NCBI GenBank assembly: GCA_949292785.1
Contig: CASFBK010000014.1
Span: forward strand, 17,953-81,952
Source of the DNA: an uncultured Eubacteriales bacterium
GTDB lineage: Bacteria > Bacillota > Clostridia > Lachnospirales > Lachnospiraceae
DNA length: 64,000 nt
Reading direction: 5' to 3'
This document shows, piece after piece, positions 1-9,817 of the stretch; within the stretch, counting starts at the first letter, position 1; each line of letters begins with the position of its first letter. The notes below the pieces were generated by a model that saw only the letters and a program-made list of their open reading frames with translations, had not been told where the DNA came from and searched no databases. Position numbers and translations under genes: made by a program.

Positions 1-45
1 GCCTGCCAGGTGCGTTTGTCATGTCTTAGAAAGCGAGGTTATAAT

Positions 46-1725
46 ATGCAGCTGACAGGAGCACAAATTGTAATTGAATGCTTGAAAGAGCAGGGTGTGG
101 ATACTGTCTTTGGTTATCCGGGAGGAGCCATCTTAAATGTATATGATGAGTTATACAAGCATAAAAATGAAATTAAGCATGTATTGACATCACATGAACA
201 AGGTGCATCTCATGCGGCGGATGGGTATGCGCGTTCTACCGGAAAGGTGGGGGTATGTATTGCAACGTCCGGACCGGGAGCAACCAATCTGGTTACCGGA
301 ATTGCGACTGCATACATGGATTCTGTACCTATGGTGGCAATTACATGTAATGTCGGAGTTTCCCTGCTTGGAAAAGATAGTTTCCAGGAGATTGATATTG
401 CAGGAGTAACTACCCCGATTACAAAGCATAATTTTATCGTAAAAGATGTTGCTAAGTTAGCAGAGACGATTCGCCGTGCCTTTCGGATTGCCCAAAAAGG
501 AAGACCCGGTCCGGTGCTGGTGGATATTCCGAAGGATGTTACCGCAAATAAGACGGAATTTGAGCCGATAAACATTCAGCCCGCAGAACGATTCAGTGAA
601 GAGATTACGGAAGAAGCATTGCAGACAGCAGTGGATATGATACATAAGGCAAAGAAGCCGTATATATTTGTTGGCGGCGGCGCTGTTATTTCCGAAGCCA
701 GTCCGGAACTGATGGAATTTGTAGAAAAGGTGCAGGCTCCGGTAACGGACTCTCTGATGGGAAAGGGAGCCTTTGACGGAAACCACAGATTATATACGGG
801 CATGCTTGGAATGCATGGGACCAAGGCATCTAACTATGGCGTAAGTGAATGTGATTTGCTGATTGCCATTGGTGTCCGTTTCAGTGACCGTGTCATTGGA
901 AATGCTAAGATGTTTGCAAAAAATGCCAAGATACTTCAGTTTGATATTGACCCGGTAGAGGTAAATAAGAACATCCTTACAGATGCTTATGTCATCGGAG
1001 ATGTCAAAGAGATTCTAACAAGACTGAATGCAAGAATAGAGCAGCAGAATCATGACCAGTGGATAGCAAAGATTTTAGAATATAAGGAAAAATATCCTTT
1101 GACTTATCATGAGGCAGGATTAAGCGGTCCTTATGTAATCGAAGAGATTTATGAACAAACAAAGGGTGAAGCGATTATCGTAACCGAAGTAGGTCAGCAT
1201 CAGATGTGGGCAGCACAGTTTTATAAATACAGTAAGCCACGTACTTTGATTACTTCCGGAGGACTTGGAACCATGGGATATGGTCTGGGTGCTGCCATCG
1301 GTGCACAGATAGCCAATCCTAAGAAGCAGGTAGTCAATATTGCAGGAGACGGATGCTTCCGTATGAATATGAATGAGATTGCTACCGCAGTGCGCCAGAA
1401 TCTGCCTTTAATACAGGTAGTCATCAATAACCATGTACTGGGAATGGTGCGTCAGTGGCAGACGTTGTTCTATGAACAGCACTATTCTGAAACAGTGCTT
1501 AACGACAGTGTGGATTTTGTCAAGCTGGCAGAAGCCATGGGAGCCACCGGATATCGTGCCACCACACAGGAAGAATTTAAGGAAGCATTTAGCAAAGCGC
1601 TGGTAAGCAAAACACCGGTACTGATTGACTGTATCATTGACAGTGATGACAAGGTATGGCCAATGGTAGCGCCGGGAGCGGCTATTAGTGAAGTATTTAG
1701 TGAAGAAGATATGCAAAAAAAATAA
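46..1725 (+). CDS. ilvB: Acetolactate synthase, large (catalytic) subunit
   Basis: Thiamine-diphosphate enzyme that condenses two pyruvates to acetolactate, or pyruvate with 2-oxobutyrate, in branched-chain amino-acid synthesis. The 559-residue protein has the full family layout: N-terminal TPP domain with the catalytic Glu in SHEQGA, central domain, and C-terminal TPP/Mg site (GDGCF followed by NNH). The VRQWQ motif is typical of the FAD-containing anabolic enzyme rather than catabolic AlsS. I chose the ATG at 46 (MQLTGAQ), where family homology begins; a GTG at 10 in the same frame is an unlikely longer start. No regulatory small subunit (ilvN) follows; the next gene, 33 bases on, is serC. 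Its promoter lies outside the window. Confidence 0.95.
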   Translation: MQLTGAQIVIECLKEQGVDTVFGYPGGAILNVYDELYKHKNEIKHVLTSHEQGASHAADGYARSTGKVGVCIATSGPGATNLVTGIATAYMDSVPMVAITCNVGVSLLGKDSFQEIDIAGVTTPITKHNFIVKDVAKLAETIRRAFRIAQKGRPGPVLVDIPKDVTANKTEFEPINIQPAERFSEEITEEALQTAVDMIHKAKKPYIFVGGGAVISEASPELMEFVEKVQAPVTDSLMGKGAFDGNHRLYTGMLGMHGTKASNYGVSECDLLIAIGVRFSDRVIGNAKMFAKNAKILQFDIDPVEVNKNILTDAYVIGDVKEILTRLNARIEQQNHDQWIAKILEYKEKYPLTYHEAGLSGPYVIEEIYEQTKGEAIIVTEVGQHQMWAAQFYKYSKPRTLITSGGLGTMGYGLGAAIGAQIANPKKQVVNIAGDGCFRMNMNEIATAVRQNLPLIQVVINNHVLGMVRQWQTLFYEQHYSETVLNDSVDFVKLAEAMGATGYRATTQEEFKEAFSKALVSKTPVLIDCIIDSDDKVWPMVAPGAAISEVFSEEDMQKK

Positions 1726-1758
1726 CATTTACATAAAGGTAAATTGAGGAGGAAAAAA

Positions 1759-2838
1759 ATGAGCAGAGTTTACAATTTTTCAGCAGGACCAGCGGTTTTA
1801 CCGGAAGAGGTCTTAAAAGAAGCAGCAGATGAAATGCTGGATTACAAAGGAACAGGAATGTCCGTAATGGAAATGAGCCATCGTTCCAAAGCATATGACA
1901 CCATTATCAAAGAGGCAGAAGCAGATTTGCGTGAGTTAATGAATATTCCGGACAATTATAAGGTAATGTTCTTACAGGGCGGTGCTTCTCAGCAATTCGC
2001 AATGATTCCTATGAATCTGATGAAGAATAAGAAAGCTGCCTACATTGTAACAGGACAGTGGGCAAAGAAAGCATATCAGGAAGCACAGATTTATGGAGAA
2101 GCAGTAAAGGTAGCATCCTCCGAGGATGAAACTTTCTCTTACATACCGGATTGTTCTGACTTGGATATTCCGGAAGATGCAGATTATGTTTATATCTGTG
2201 AAAACAATACCATCTACGGAACCAAGTTCAAGACCCTTCCAAATACCAAGGGACATATTTTAGTAGCAGACGTTTCTTCCTGTTTCTTATCTGAGCCGGT
2301 AGACGTAAGTAAATACGGCGTTATCTACGGTGGAGTTCAGAAGAATATCGGACCTGCAGGTGTAGTTATCGTTATCATGAGAGAAGACCTGATTACAGAA
2401 GACACCCTCCCGGGAACACCGACCATGTTAAAATATAAAACACATGCAGACGCAGATTCTCTTTACAACACTCCGCCAGCTTATGGAATTTATATCTGTG
2501 GGAAAGTATTCAAATGGCTGAAGAAAATGGGCGGTCTGGAAGTAATGAAACAGCGCAACGAAGAAAAAGCAAAGATTCTTTATGATTTCTTAGACCAGAG
2601 CAAGATGTTCAAGGGAACCGTAAGAAAGGAAGACCGTTCTTTGATGAATGTTCCTTTTGTTACCGGAGATAAGGACTTAGACGCTAAGTTCGTAAAAGAA
2701 GCAGAAGCAGCCGGATTTGTAAACTTAAAAGGACACAGAACCGTAGGCGGTATGCGTGCAAGTATTTACAATGCAATGCCAAAGGAAGGCGTAGAAAAGT
2801 TAGTTGAGTTTATGAAGAAATTTGAAGAGGAGAATTAG
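1759..2838 (+). CDS. serC: Phosphoserine aminotransferase
   Basis: PLP enzyme that converts 3-phosphohydroxypyruvate and glutamate to phosphoserine, the second step of serine synthesis. The 359-residue protein starts with the family signature YNFSAGPA. The PLP lysine lies in GGVQKNIGP near residue 200. The ATG at 1759 sits 6 bases after a strong GAGGAGG; upstream in-frame codons are just that ribosome site. It follows ilvB by 33 bases and ends one base before serA, so serC and serA are clearly co-transcribed and probably translationally coupled. Confidence 0.95.
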   Translation: MSRVYNFSAGPAVLPEEVLKEAADEMLDYKGTGMSVMEMSHRSKAYDTIIKEAEADLRELMNIPDNYKVMFLQGGASQQFAMIPMNLMKNKKAAYIVTGQWAKKAYQEAQIYGEAVKVASSEDETFSYIPDCSDLDIPEDADYVYICENNTIYGTKFKTLPNTKGHILVADVSSCFLSEPVDVSKYGVIYGGVQKNIGPAGVVIVIMREDLITEDTLPGTPTMLKYKTHADADSLYNTPPAYGIYICGKVFKWLKKMGGLEVMKQRNEEKAKILYDFLDQSKMFKGTVRKEDRSLMNVPFVTGDKDLDAKFVKEAEAAGFVNLKGHRTVGGMRASIYNAMPKEGVEKLVEFMKKFEEEN

Positions 2839-2839
2839 G

Positions 2840-4003
2840 ATGTATCAGTATCATTGTTTAAATCCAATCGCAAATGTAGGATTGGACTTGTTTGATGAAA
2901 ATTATAAAAAAGTAGATGAAATGAAAGAGGCTCAGGCGGTTTTAGTAAGAAGCGCTGCAATGCATGATTTAGAACTGCCGGAAAATCTTTATGCCATTGC
3001 AAGAGCAGGTGCAGGCGTAAATAATATTCCTTTAGAGAAATGTGCAGATGCCGGAATTGTTGTATTTAATACTCCGGGTGCGAATGCAAACGGCGTAAAA
3101 GAACTGGTATTTGCAGGTATGCTTCTTGCTTCCCGTGATATTACAGGCGGAATTAACTGGGTACTGGAAAATAAGGACAGCGAGACGGTAGGAAAAGATG
3201 CAGAAAAGGCAAAGAAAGCCTTTGCAGGAAATGAAATTGCAGGAAAGAAGCTGGGAGTAATCGGACTTGGTGCTATCGGTGTAAAAGTAGCAAATGCAGC
3301 TACCCATCTTGGCATGGAAGTATATGGTTATGACCCATTTATTTCTGTTAGTGCAGCATGGAGTCTTTCCCGTAATGTAAAACACATCAGTGCAGTAGAA
3401 GAAATTTATCGTGAATGTGATTATATTACCATTCATGTCCCACTGTTAGATGATACGAAAAAGATGTTAAACGAAGCAGCTTTCAATCAGATGAAGGACG
3501 GCGTCGTTATTCTGAACTTTGCAAGAGACCTTTTAGTAGACGAGGAAGCTATCTTAGCGGCAATCAAGGCAGGAAAAGTAAAGAAATATGTATCTGATTT
3601 CCCAAATCTGACCACAGCCGGACAGGAAGGATGTATTGTAATCCCACACCTTGGAGCATCTACCGAAGAATCTGAGGATAACTGTGCAGTAATGGCAGTA
3701 GAAGAGGTAAGAGACTTCTTAGAAAACGGAAATATTCGTAACTCTGTCAACTTCCCGAACTGTGATATGGGTGTATGTGCCACAGCAGGAAGAGTCGCAG
3801 TGCTTCATAAAAACATCAAAGGTATGATTAGCAAATATACTGCGGTAATGGAAAATAATAATATCAATATTTCCGACATGACCAATAAGAGCCGTGGAGA
3901 TTATGCATATTCCTTAATCGATATTGATTCTCCTGTAACAGAAGCAGCGGTAGAACAGTTAAGAGGAATTGAAGGTGTATTAAAAGTAAGAGTAGTAAAA
4001 TAA
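2840..4003 (+). CDS. serA: D-3-phosphoglycerate dehydrogenase (short form with ACT domain)
   Basis: Oxidises 3-phosphoglycerate with NAD, the first committed step of serine synthesis. The 387-residue protein has the D-isomer 2-hydroxyacid dehydrogenase fold: substrate domain, Rossmann domain with GLGAIG near residue 142, catalytic Arg in NFARDLL and catalytic His in IPHLGAS. A C-terminal ACT domain (about residues 315-387) suggests serine feedback. It is shorter than the roughly 525-residue enzymes of Bacillus, as in many Clostridia. The ATG at 2840 has its GAGGAG inside the end of serC, from which it is separated by one base. The phosphoserine phosphatase completing the pathway is not in the window. 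Confidence 0.93.
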   Translation: MYQYHCLNPIANVGLDLFDENYKKVDEMKEAQAVLVRSAAMHDLELPENLYAIARAGAGVNNIPLEKCADAGIVVFNTPGANANGVKELVFAGMLLASRDITGGINWVLENKDSETVGKDAEKAKKAFAGNEIAGKKLGVIGLGAIGVKVANAATHLGMEVYGYDPFISVSAAWSLSRNVKHISAVEEIYRECDYITIHVPLLDDTKKMLNEAAFNQMKDGVVILNFARDLLVDEEAILAAIKAGKVKKYVSDFPNLTTAGQEGCIVIPHLGASTEESEDNCAVMAVEEVRDFLENGNIRNSVNFPNCDMGVCATAGRVAVLHKNIKGMISKYTAVMENNNINISDMTNKSRGDYAYSLIDIDSPVTEAAVEQLRGIEGVLKVRVVK

Positions 4004-4035
4004 TTCTGAAGGATACGGAATAAAAGTAATTAAAA

Positions 4036-4083
4036 AAGAGGCAGCTCTCGTTTTTCGGTGAAAGCGATGAGCTGCCTTTTTCT
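4036..4083 (+). terminator. Rho-independent terminator after serA
   Basis: The stem AGGCAGCTC pairs with GAGCTGCCT, extended by TCG/CGA, and is followed by TTTTTCT on the plus strand; an A-run lies on the other side. It ends the ilvB-serC-serA unit and, lying between convergent genes, can also stop the minus-strand HD-domain gene. Confidence 0.85.
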
Positions 4084-4102
4084 AAAAGCTTTTTCTAAAA
4101 AG

Positions 4103-5383
4103 TTAATGATATTTGTGATTGTAATGGACAAGAATCAGATTCAAAGAGCGGTATTCGTTTACCATCTGCTTATAAGTATCTGACAGGGAAGCACAGGAAA
4201 TTTGTGTTTCCTTAATAATTTCGTCATAGTGCGGTTCTAAAGAAGCAAGGAGCTTGTTATCCATAGAACAGATACGATATTTGTCCCACAAAAAAGCAAG
4301 CAGTGATTGGTGGTGCGCACCAATATCAGAATCCGTTGTCAATGTATTGCTGAACAGATAAGACAATGCGACTACTTCTGAAAGCGGCTCAGGGGAAAAG
4401 GGAATCGGTTTGTTTGTTGTCCAACTGTCTAAAATCAGGAAAGATTGTTCAATGGTTTGAAGAATCTGTTCATCTACATTTCCCTTTAAAATATTTTTTG
4501 TAATTTTCTGTGTAGAATTTTTGTAAATATCTTTTAAATAAGAATCGTAATCCTCCATATTCTGAATGCAGGAGGAAAGAGAAATCTTACCGATATTGTG
4601 AAGCAAAGCAGAAATTTCCGCTATCTTACAGGAAGCAGCATCAAAGGCAAGAACTTTTGAAAGATTGCGGCTTACCTGAACAGCATAACTGGTATGAAGT
4701 GCAGAGTATTCATTGCGGAAGTCTATTGCAAAAATAAGCAGGAGCAGATAGTCGTGTATCTGTTCCTCTGTAAAGGTCAGAGTCTGCATATATTCTGCTA
4801 ATTCCTCGTAATAACTACCGGTATGCAGTCCATCTAAAATATGATATTTCGTGTCTGTCCGCTGAAACCACTGAATATCTTCTTCAGTAAAAACAGAATT
4901 CTGATATCCTTGCAGAAATGGTTGCAAATGTCTTGAGTCGTTAAATTGGCAAAAAATATCAATACGGTCAGCAAGATATAAAATACGAGCCAGACTGCGA
5001 TGATAATCATTAATGGGAACAGAGTAGTATTGAGCGTTGCAATGATGATGATATAAAATAATATTGGCATATTCCTTTAAAGGCGAAAATGTCTGAAAAA
5101 GAAGATAACCAAACACTGTGTGTGCCATAGAATCATTCTGGTCAAAAGAAAGCATCGCATCGATTTCTGCCTCCTTATATGCTCCAATATCGTGAAGCAG
5201 TCCCAGCATAAAAATATTCTGTTTTTCCACAGGAGAAATTTCGGATTTATCCTTGAACATCTGCATAAGTATGTAAGCCACGCGTTCCCCGTGACTATTT
5301 AAACGTGGCTCAATATGCCGAAAAGTATGACTGATAATGCCAGGGATATTAATGATTGATTCCTTCAATAGTGTCACCCCCAT
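4103..5383 (-). CDS. Protein with two HD (HD-GYP-like) phosphohydrolase modules
   Basis: 426-residue soluble protein without signal peptide. The N-terminal half shows an HD-type metal site: H...LLHDIG near residue 88, then HHH near 120 and LADRIDIF near 147, the pattern seen in HD-GYP-like hydrolases. A second, weaker copy in the C-terminal half has ISALLHNIGKISL, where the HD doublet reads HN, so this copy may be inactive. HD-GYP relatives often degrade cyclic di-GMP, but the GYP motif is not clear here, so the substrate is unknown. The ATG at 5383 is the longest start; a TTG at 5368 lies 8 bases after GGGGGTG and could be the true one. It stands alone and is convergent with serA. Confidence 0.75.
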   Translation of the reverse strand: MGVTLLKESIINIPGIISHTFRHIEPRLNSHGERVAYILMQMFKDKSEISPVEKQNIFMLGLLHDIGAYKEAEIDAMLSFDQNDSMAHTVFGYLLFQTFSPLKEYANIILYHHHCNAQYYSVPINDYHRSLARILYLADRIDIFCQFNDSRHLQPFLQGYQNSVFTEEDIQWFQRTDTKYHILDGLHTGSYYEELAEYMQTLTFTEEQIHDYLLLLIFAIDFRNEYSALHTSYAVQVSRNLSKVLAFDAASCKIAEISALLHNIGKISLSSCIQNMEDYDSYLKDIYKNSTQKITKNILKGNVDEQILQTIEQSFLILDSWTTNKPIPFSPEPLSEVVALSYLFSNTLTTDSDIGAHHQSLLAFLWDKYRICSMDNKLLASLEPHYDEIIKETQISCASLSDTYKQMVNEYRSLNLILVHYNHKYH

Positions 5384-5521
5384 AAGTTTATCACGTAAAA
5401 AATAGATATATTAATATTATAGTGAATTTAAAACCGGGTGTCAATGAACATGGTTGCAGAGAAAATCAATCTGTGTTACCATATTGCTACGCAATACTAC
5501 TCAAAAAGAAGGAGAAAAAGC

Positions 5522-6439
5522 ATGTTTGGTGTGATAAGCAAAATAGGCGTTGCATTGGCAGAAACAGGAAGTCAGGATATTGCCGATTTAAAAGAATTAG
5601 AAGAGATGGCGCAAAGTGGTGCGTTAAAGTCTTATTTAGAAAGTCTGGTGCCGGGGATGCTGGGATTTGCATTGCGGGTACTGATTGCTGTCATCATTTA
5701 TTTTATTGGCGGCAAAATCATTAAGTGGCTGCGGAAAATATTGAGAAGGGCTCTGGAACGCTCTAATGTAGATAAAGGCGTATGTCAGTTTCTGGACTCC
5801 TGTGCCAAGATGCTGTTATATTTTATTTTAATTATGATTGTTGTAAATCAGCTGGGGATTGAGACTACATCTGTAGTAGCAGTATTAGGCTCCGCCGGAC
5901 TTACCATAGGACTTGCATTGCAGGGAAGTCTTGCCAATTTTGCAGGTGGTGTATTGATTTTATTATTCAAGCCCTTTAAAGTAGGAGACTATATCATAGA
6001 AGATACTCATAAGAATGAGGGAACTGTTTCTGAGATTATGATTTTTTACACAAAGCTGATTACAGTGGATAATAAGGTGATTGTGATTCCAAACGGAACT
6101 CTTGCCAATGCCAGTCTTACCAATGTAACGAAGCAGGAAAAGCGTCGGTTGGATTTATATGTAGGAATCTCCTATGAAGCAGATATCAAAACAGCAAAAA
6201 AAGTGCTACAGGAGCTTTTGATGCAGGAGCCTGCACGTATCGCAGAGGAAGAAGTAACTGTTTTTGTAGATGCATTGGAGGACAGTAGTGTGAAGCTGGG
6301 CGGAAGAGTGTGGCTAAAGGCAGAAGAATACTGGCGGGCAAAGTGGCGTTTGACGGAAAGTATGAAAGAAAAACTAGAGGAAGCAGGAATTGAAATTCCA
6401 TATAACCAGTTGACTATTTCAATGAAAGAGAAAAAATAG
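5522..6439 (+). CDS. mscS: Small-conductance mechanosensitive channel, MscS family
   Basis: 305-residue inner-membrane channel that opens under membrane tension to release solutes after osmotic downshift. It has about three N-terminal membrane helices. The pore helix carries the Gly/Ala-rich family motif ([14 protein letters not shown]) followed by NFAGG and the FKVGDYI entry into the beta domain, and a soluble C-terminal domain follows. An N-terminal extension of about 40 residues precedes the first helix. The ATG at 5522 has GAAGGAG upstream; in-frame codons further upstream lack a ribosome site. Single gene, read away from the divergent HD-domain gene. Confidence 0.92.
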   Translation: MFGVISKIGVALAETGSQDIADLKELEEMAQSGALKSYLESLVPGMLGFALRVLIAVIIYFIGGKIIKWLRKILRRALERSNVDKGVCQFLDSCAKMLLYFILIMIVVNQLGIETTSVVAVLGSAGLTIGLALQGSLANFAGGVLILLFKPFKVGDYIIEDTHKNEGTVSEIMIFYTKLITVDNKVIVIPNGTLANASLTNVTKQEKRRLDLYVGISYEADIKTAKKVLQELLMQEPARIAEEEVTVFVDALEDSSVKLGGRVWLKAEEYWRAKWRLTESMKEKLEEAGIEIPYNQLTISMKEKK

Positions 6440-6461
6440 CACAAAAAGAACCTGGTTTTCA

Positions 6462-6490
6462 TTGACATCTATAGTAAAATATGCTAATCT
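6462..6490 (+). promoter_or_regulatory. Promoter of the cold-shock gene
   Basis: TTGACA (6462-6467), 17-base spacer and TAATCT (6485-6490) make a near-consensus vegetative promoter. The predicted leader to the ATG at 6549 is only about 50 nucleotides, shorter than the long leaders of some cold-induced csp genes. Confidence 0.75.
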
Positions 6491-6548
6491 TAAATACGTG
6501 GCAGATACAAACTGCATATATTTTTATGTATTTAGGAGGAAGTGTTTC

Positions 6549-6752
6549 ATGCAACAGGGAACGGTAAAATGGTTTAATGCAAAGAAGGGTTACGGATTTA
6601 TTTCCGATGCAGAGGGGAATGATGTATTTGTACATTTTTCCGCATTGGTCATGGATGGATTCAAGGAATTAAAAGACGGGGAAGCAGTAGAATTTGAAGT
6701 TGTAGATGGGGACAAAGGACCACAGGCTTCTAATGTAAGACGCATAGCTTAA
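6549..6752 (+). CDS. Cold-shock domain protein, CspA family
   Basis: 67-residue single-stranded nucleic-acid binding protein, the usual length for bacterial Csp. Both RNA-binding motifs are present: KGYGFI (RNP1) and VFVHFSA (RNP2). Likely an RNA chaperone in the cytoplasm. The ATG at 6549 follows AGGAGG by about 11 bases. It is monocistronic, with its own promoter and a terminator about 30 bases downstream. Confidence 0.95.
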   Translation: MQQGTVKWFNAKKGYGFISDAEGNDVFVHFSALVMDGFKELKDGEAVEFEVVDGDKGPQASNVRRIA

Positions 6753-6783
6753 TTCATGAAATTATTCAAATAAAAAGACGAAC

Positions 6784-6815
6784 CAGAGGTTGCTCTTAGG
6801 AGCAGCCTCTTTGCG
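6784..6815 (+). terminator. Terminator after the cold-shock gene
   Basis: The perfect 11-base stem AGAGGTTGCTC / GAGCAGCCTCT allowing one G-U pair, with loop TTAG, is followed by a short T run (TTTG). The weak tail makes it a modest terminator. Confidence 0.65.
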
Positions 6816-6838
6816 TAAACGGAATATTGTGCTATAAT
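6811..6838 (+). promoter_or_regulatory. Promoter of the M16C peptidase gene
   Basis: TTGCGT (6811-6816), 16-base spacer and TATAAT (6833-6838). The -10 is perfect, the -35 is weak and overlaps the preceding terminator. Leader of about 40 bases. Confidence 0.6.
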
Positions 6839-6882
6839 TGAAAAATAAATGGAAATAATAATAGAAAAAAAGGACGAATACT

Positions 6883-9798
6883 ATGAATTTAGAAAACTGT
6901 AAAGCGTATGAATTACTTGAAACAACGAAGCTGGATGATATACAATCCACAGGATATCTTTTACGACATAAGAAGAGCGGGGCGAAAATCAGCCTGATTT
7001 CCAATGAGGATGAAAATAAGGTGTTTTATATTGGATTCCGTACACCGTCTTTAGACAGTACCGGAGCTGCACATATTTTGGAACATTCCGTATTATGCGG
7101 TTCTAAGAAATATCCGGTAAAAGACCCATTCGTGGAACTGGTAAAGAGTTCCTTAAATACATTTTTAAATGCCATGACCTATCCGGATAAGACCATTTAT
7201 CCGGTGGCGAGCTGTAATGAGAAAGATTTTCAAAATCTGATAGAAGTATATATGGATGCTGTATTTCATCCTAATATTTCAGAGCATAAGGAGATTTTCT
7301 GTCAGGAAGGCTGGCACTATGAGATGGAGGATATTAATGCGCCGCTGACCATTAACGGTGTGGTATATAACGAGATGAAGGGTGCCTTTTCCTCCCCGGA
7401 AGAAGTGCTGAGCAGGGAAATCTTAAGTACGCTATACCCGGATACCTCTTACTTCTACGAATCCGGCGGAGACCCGGAAGTGATACCCACACTTTCTTAT
7501 GAGAAGTTCTTAGCCTTCCATCAGAAATACTATCATCCATGCAATTCCTATATTTATCTGTATGGAAACATGGATATGGAAGAAAAGTTAAACTGGATGG
7601 ATCAGGAGTATCTGGGAAAATATGATGCTATCGAGATAGATTCCAAGGTAAAATGGCAGGAACCGTTTGAACAGGTAAAGGAAGTAAAAATACCTTATAA
7701 TATCGCAAGCGGGGAAAGCTTAAAGGACAATACCTATCTTTCTTATAACATCAGTACAGGAACGATTTTGGATAAAGAACTGTATGTGGCATTTGACATT
7801 TTGGATTATGCCTTGTTAAGTGCGCCCGGAGCACCATTGAAGCAGGCACTTTTAGATGCCGGAATCGGTAAGGATATTATGGCATCCTTTGATAATTATA
7901 CGCTCCAGCCAATGTTTTCTATTGTGGCAAAGAACAGCAATATAGAGAAAAAGGAAGAGTTCCTTTCCATTATCCGCAGCGTGTTAGAAGAGCAGGTGAA
8001 GAATGGAATCAACAAAAAATCTCTTCTTGCAGGAATCAATAGCTTTGAATTCAAATATAGAGAAGCAGATTTTGGACAGTTTCCCAAGGGACTTTTGATG
8101 GGAATTAAGTGTCTGGACAGTTGGATTTATGATGAAACACAGCCATTCCTGCATCTGGAAGCATTAGAAGTTGTTGAGTTCTTAAAGAAACAGGTAGAGA
8201 CAGATTATTTTGAACAACTGGTACAGAAATATTTATTAGATAATACCCATGCGGCAGTCGTAATCGTAGAGCCGCAGTATGGACTGAATGCCAAAAAGGA
8301 AGAAAAACTGGCGGAAGAATTAGAGACTTATAAAAATTCCTTAAGTGAAGCAGAGAAGCAGGAGATTGTGGATTTTACGCATCATTTAAAGAAATATCAG
8401 GAGGAGCCGTCTGCACCGGAAGACCTGGATAAGATTCCGACACTGACAAGAGAAGATATTAAAAAGGACGCAGAAAAGCTTTATATCCGTGAAAAGTATC
8501 TGGATGACACATTGATGCTTTGTCATGATGTAGACACCAACGGAATTGCATATTTCAGCCTGATATTCGACGTGACGGATATACCGACACATCTGATTCC
8601 TTATATGGGATTAATGAAGGCAGTATTGGGCTACGTGGATACAGAGCATTACACCTTCCCGGAGCTTGCCAATGAAATCAACCTTCATACCGGCGGAATC
8701 TTTTCTAACATTGGTTCCTATGCCCATGTAGAAAAAAATACCGTCAGCCTGAAATATGAAATCAAAGCAAAGACACTATATAAGGCAATTCCAAAGACCT
8801 TAGAAATTATTCGTGAGATTCTTACCAGCAGCAATTATTTCAAACAGGAGCGTTTGTATGAGATTCTGGCACAGCTGAAATCAAGATTACAGATGAGCAT
8901 GAGCGGCGCCGGACATTCCATTTCCGCCATGCGTGCCATGTCTTATTTCTCTGTCAGTGGAAAATATTCAGATATGACAGAAGGAATTGAGTTCTATCAG
9001 TTAATCAAAGAACTAGAAGAGCACTTTGAGGAAAAGAAAGACCAGTTGAGCAAGACCTTAGAAGAGCTTGCCGGCTATATCTTCCGCAAGGATAATCTTA
9101 TGATAAGTGCAGGAGCACAGCCGGAGGGACTAGAAGCGCTGGAAAAAGAAATTCCAAAGGTAAAACAGATTTTAAAGGATGCACCAAAGGAAAGAAAGCC
9201 GGAAGGCTTAACACTAGAAAAGAAAAACGAAGGATTTTTGGATGCTTCCCAGGTACAGTATGTGTCAAGAGCCGGAAACTTCAAAAAAGCCGGATACGAA
9301 TACACCGGAGCACTCCGTATCTTAAAAGTGCTTTTAAGCTATGACTATCTCTGGATTAATATCCGTGTAAAGGGCGGCGCCTACGGCTGTATGAGTGGAT
9401 TTACCAGAAGAGGAGATGCATATTTTTCCTCTTACCGCGACCCGAACCTTTCTAAGACCAATGAGATATATGAAGGAATTCCGGAATATTTAAAGACCTT
9501 TACCGTAGAAGAAAAGGAAATGACAAAGTATATTATCGGAACCTTTAGTGATGTAGATGCGCCATTGACGCCGGCTGGCAAGACAGGAAGAAGTGCAACG
9601 GCATATCTGACCGGAGTGACCTATGAGATGATTCAGAAAGAGAGACAGGAAATCCTGAATGCTACACAGCAGGATATCCGCGCACTTTCCGGTATCGTGG
9701 AAGCAATTTTAAAGGAAGAAGCGCTCTGTGTCATTGGAAATGAAGAGAAGCTCAAGGAAGAACAGGGATTATTTAAAGAACTGAAAAATCTGTATTAA
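6883..9798 (+). CDS. Zinc metallopeptidase of family M16C (PreP/Cym1-like)
   Basis: 971-residue cytoplasmic peptidase of the insulinase superfamily. The inverted zinc motif HILEH is at residues 64-68, and the downstream acidic region (residues 130-160, with WHYEME and NEMKGAF) supplies the third ligand. The size and central linker with M16C-associated region match the single-chain presequence-protease type, which degrades oligopeptides in a closed chamber. No signal peptide is visible, so it probably recycles intracellular peptides. The start ATG at 6883 follows AAAAGGA. It is read toward era with a 19-base gap. Confidence 0.92.
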   Translation: MNLENCKAYELLETTKLDDIQSTGYLLRHKKSGAKISLISNEDENKVFYIGFRTPSLDSTGAAHILEHSVLCGSKKYPVKDPFVELVKSSLNTFLNAMTYPDKTIYPVASCNEKDFQNLIEVYMDAVFHPNISEHKEIFCQEGWHYEMEDINAPLTINGVVYNEMKGAFSSPEEVLSREILSTLYPDTSYFYESGGDPEVIPTLSYEKFLAFHQKYYHPCNSYIYLYGNMDMEEKLNWMDQEYLGKYDAIEIDSKVKWQEPFEQVKEVKIPYNIASGESLKDNTYLSYNISTGTILDKELYVAFDILDYALLSAPGAPLKQALLDAGIGKDIMASFDNYTLQPMFSIVAKNSNIEKKEEFLSIIRSVLEEQVKNGINKKSLLAGINSFEFKYREADFGQFPKGLLMGIKCLDSWIYDETQPFLHLEALEVVEFLKKQVETDYFEQLVQKYLLDNTHAAVVIVEPQYGLNAKKEEKLAEELETYKNSLSEAEKQEIVDFTHHLKKYQEEPSAPEDLDKIPTLTREDIKKDAEKLYIREKYLDDTLMLCHDVDTNGIAYFSLIFDVTDIPTHLIPYMGLMKAVLGYVDTEHYTFPELANEINLHTGGIFSNIGSYAHVEKNTVSLKYEIKAKTLYKAIPKTLEIIREILTSSNYFKQERLYEILAQLKSRLQMSMSGAGHSISAMRAMSYFSVSGKYSDMTEGIEFYQLIKELEEHFEEKKDQLSKTLEELAGYIFRKDNLMISAGAQPEGLEALEKEIPKVKQILKDAPKERKPEGLTLEKKNEGFLDASQVQYVSRAGNFKKAGYEYTGALRILKVLLSYDYLWINIRVKGGAYGCMSGFTRRGDAYFSSYRDPNLSKTNEIYEGIPEYLKTFTVEEKEMTKYIIGTFSDVDAPLTPAGKTGRSATAYLTGVTYEMIQKERQEILNATQQDIRALSGIVEAILKEEALCVIGNEEKLKEEQGLFKELKNLY

Positions 9799-9817
9799 TC
9801 ATTTATGGGAGAAAAGT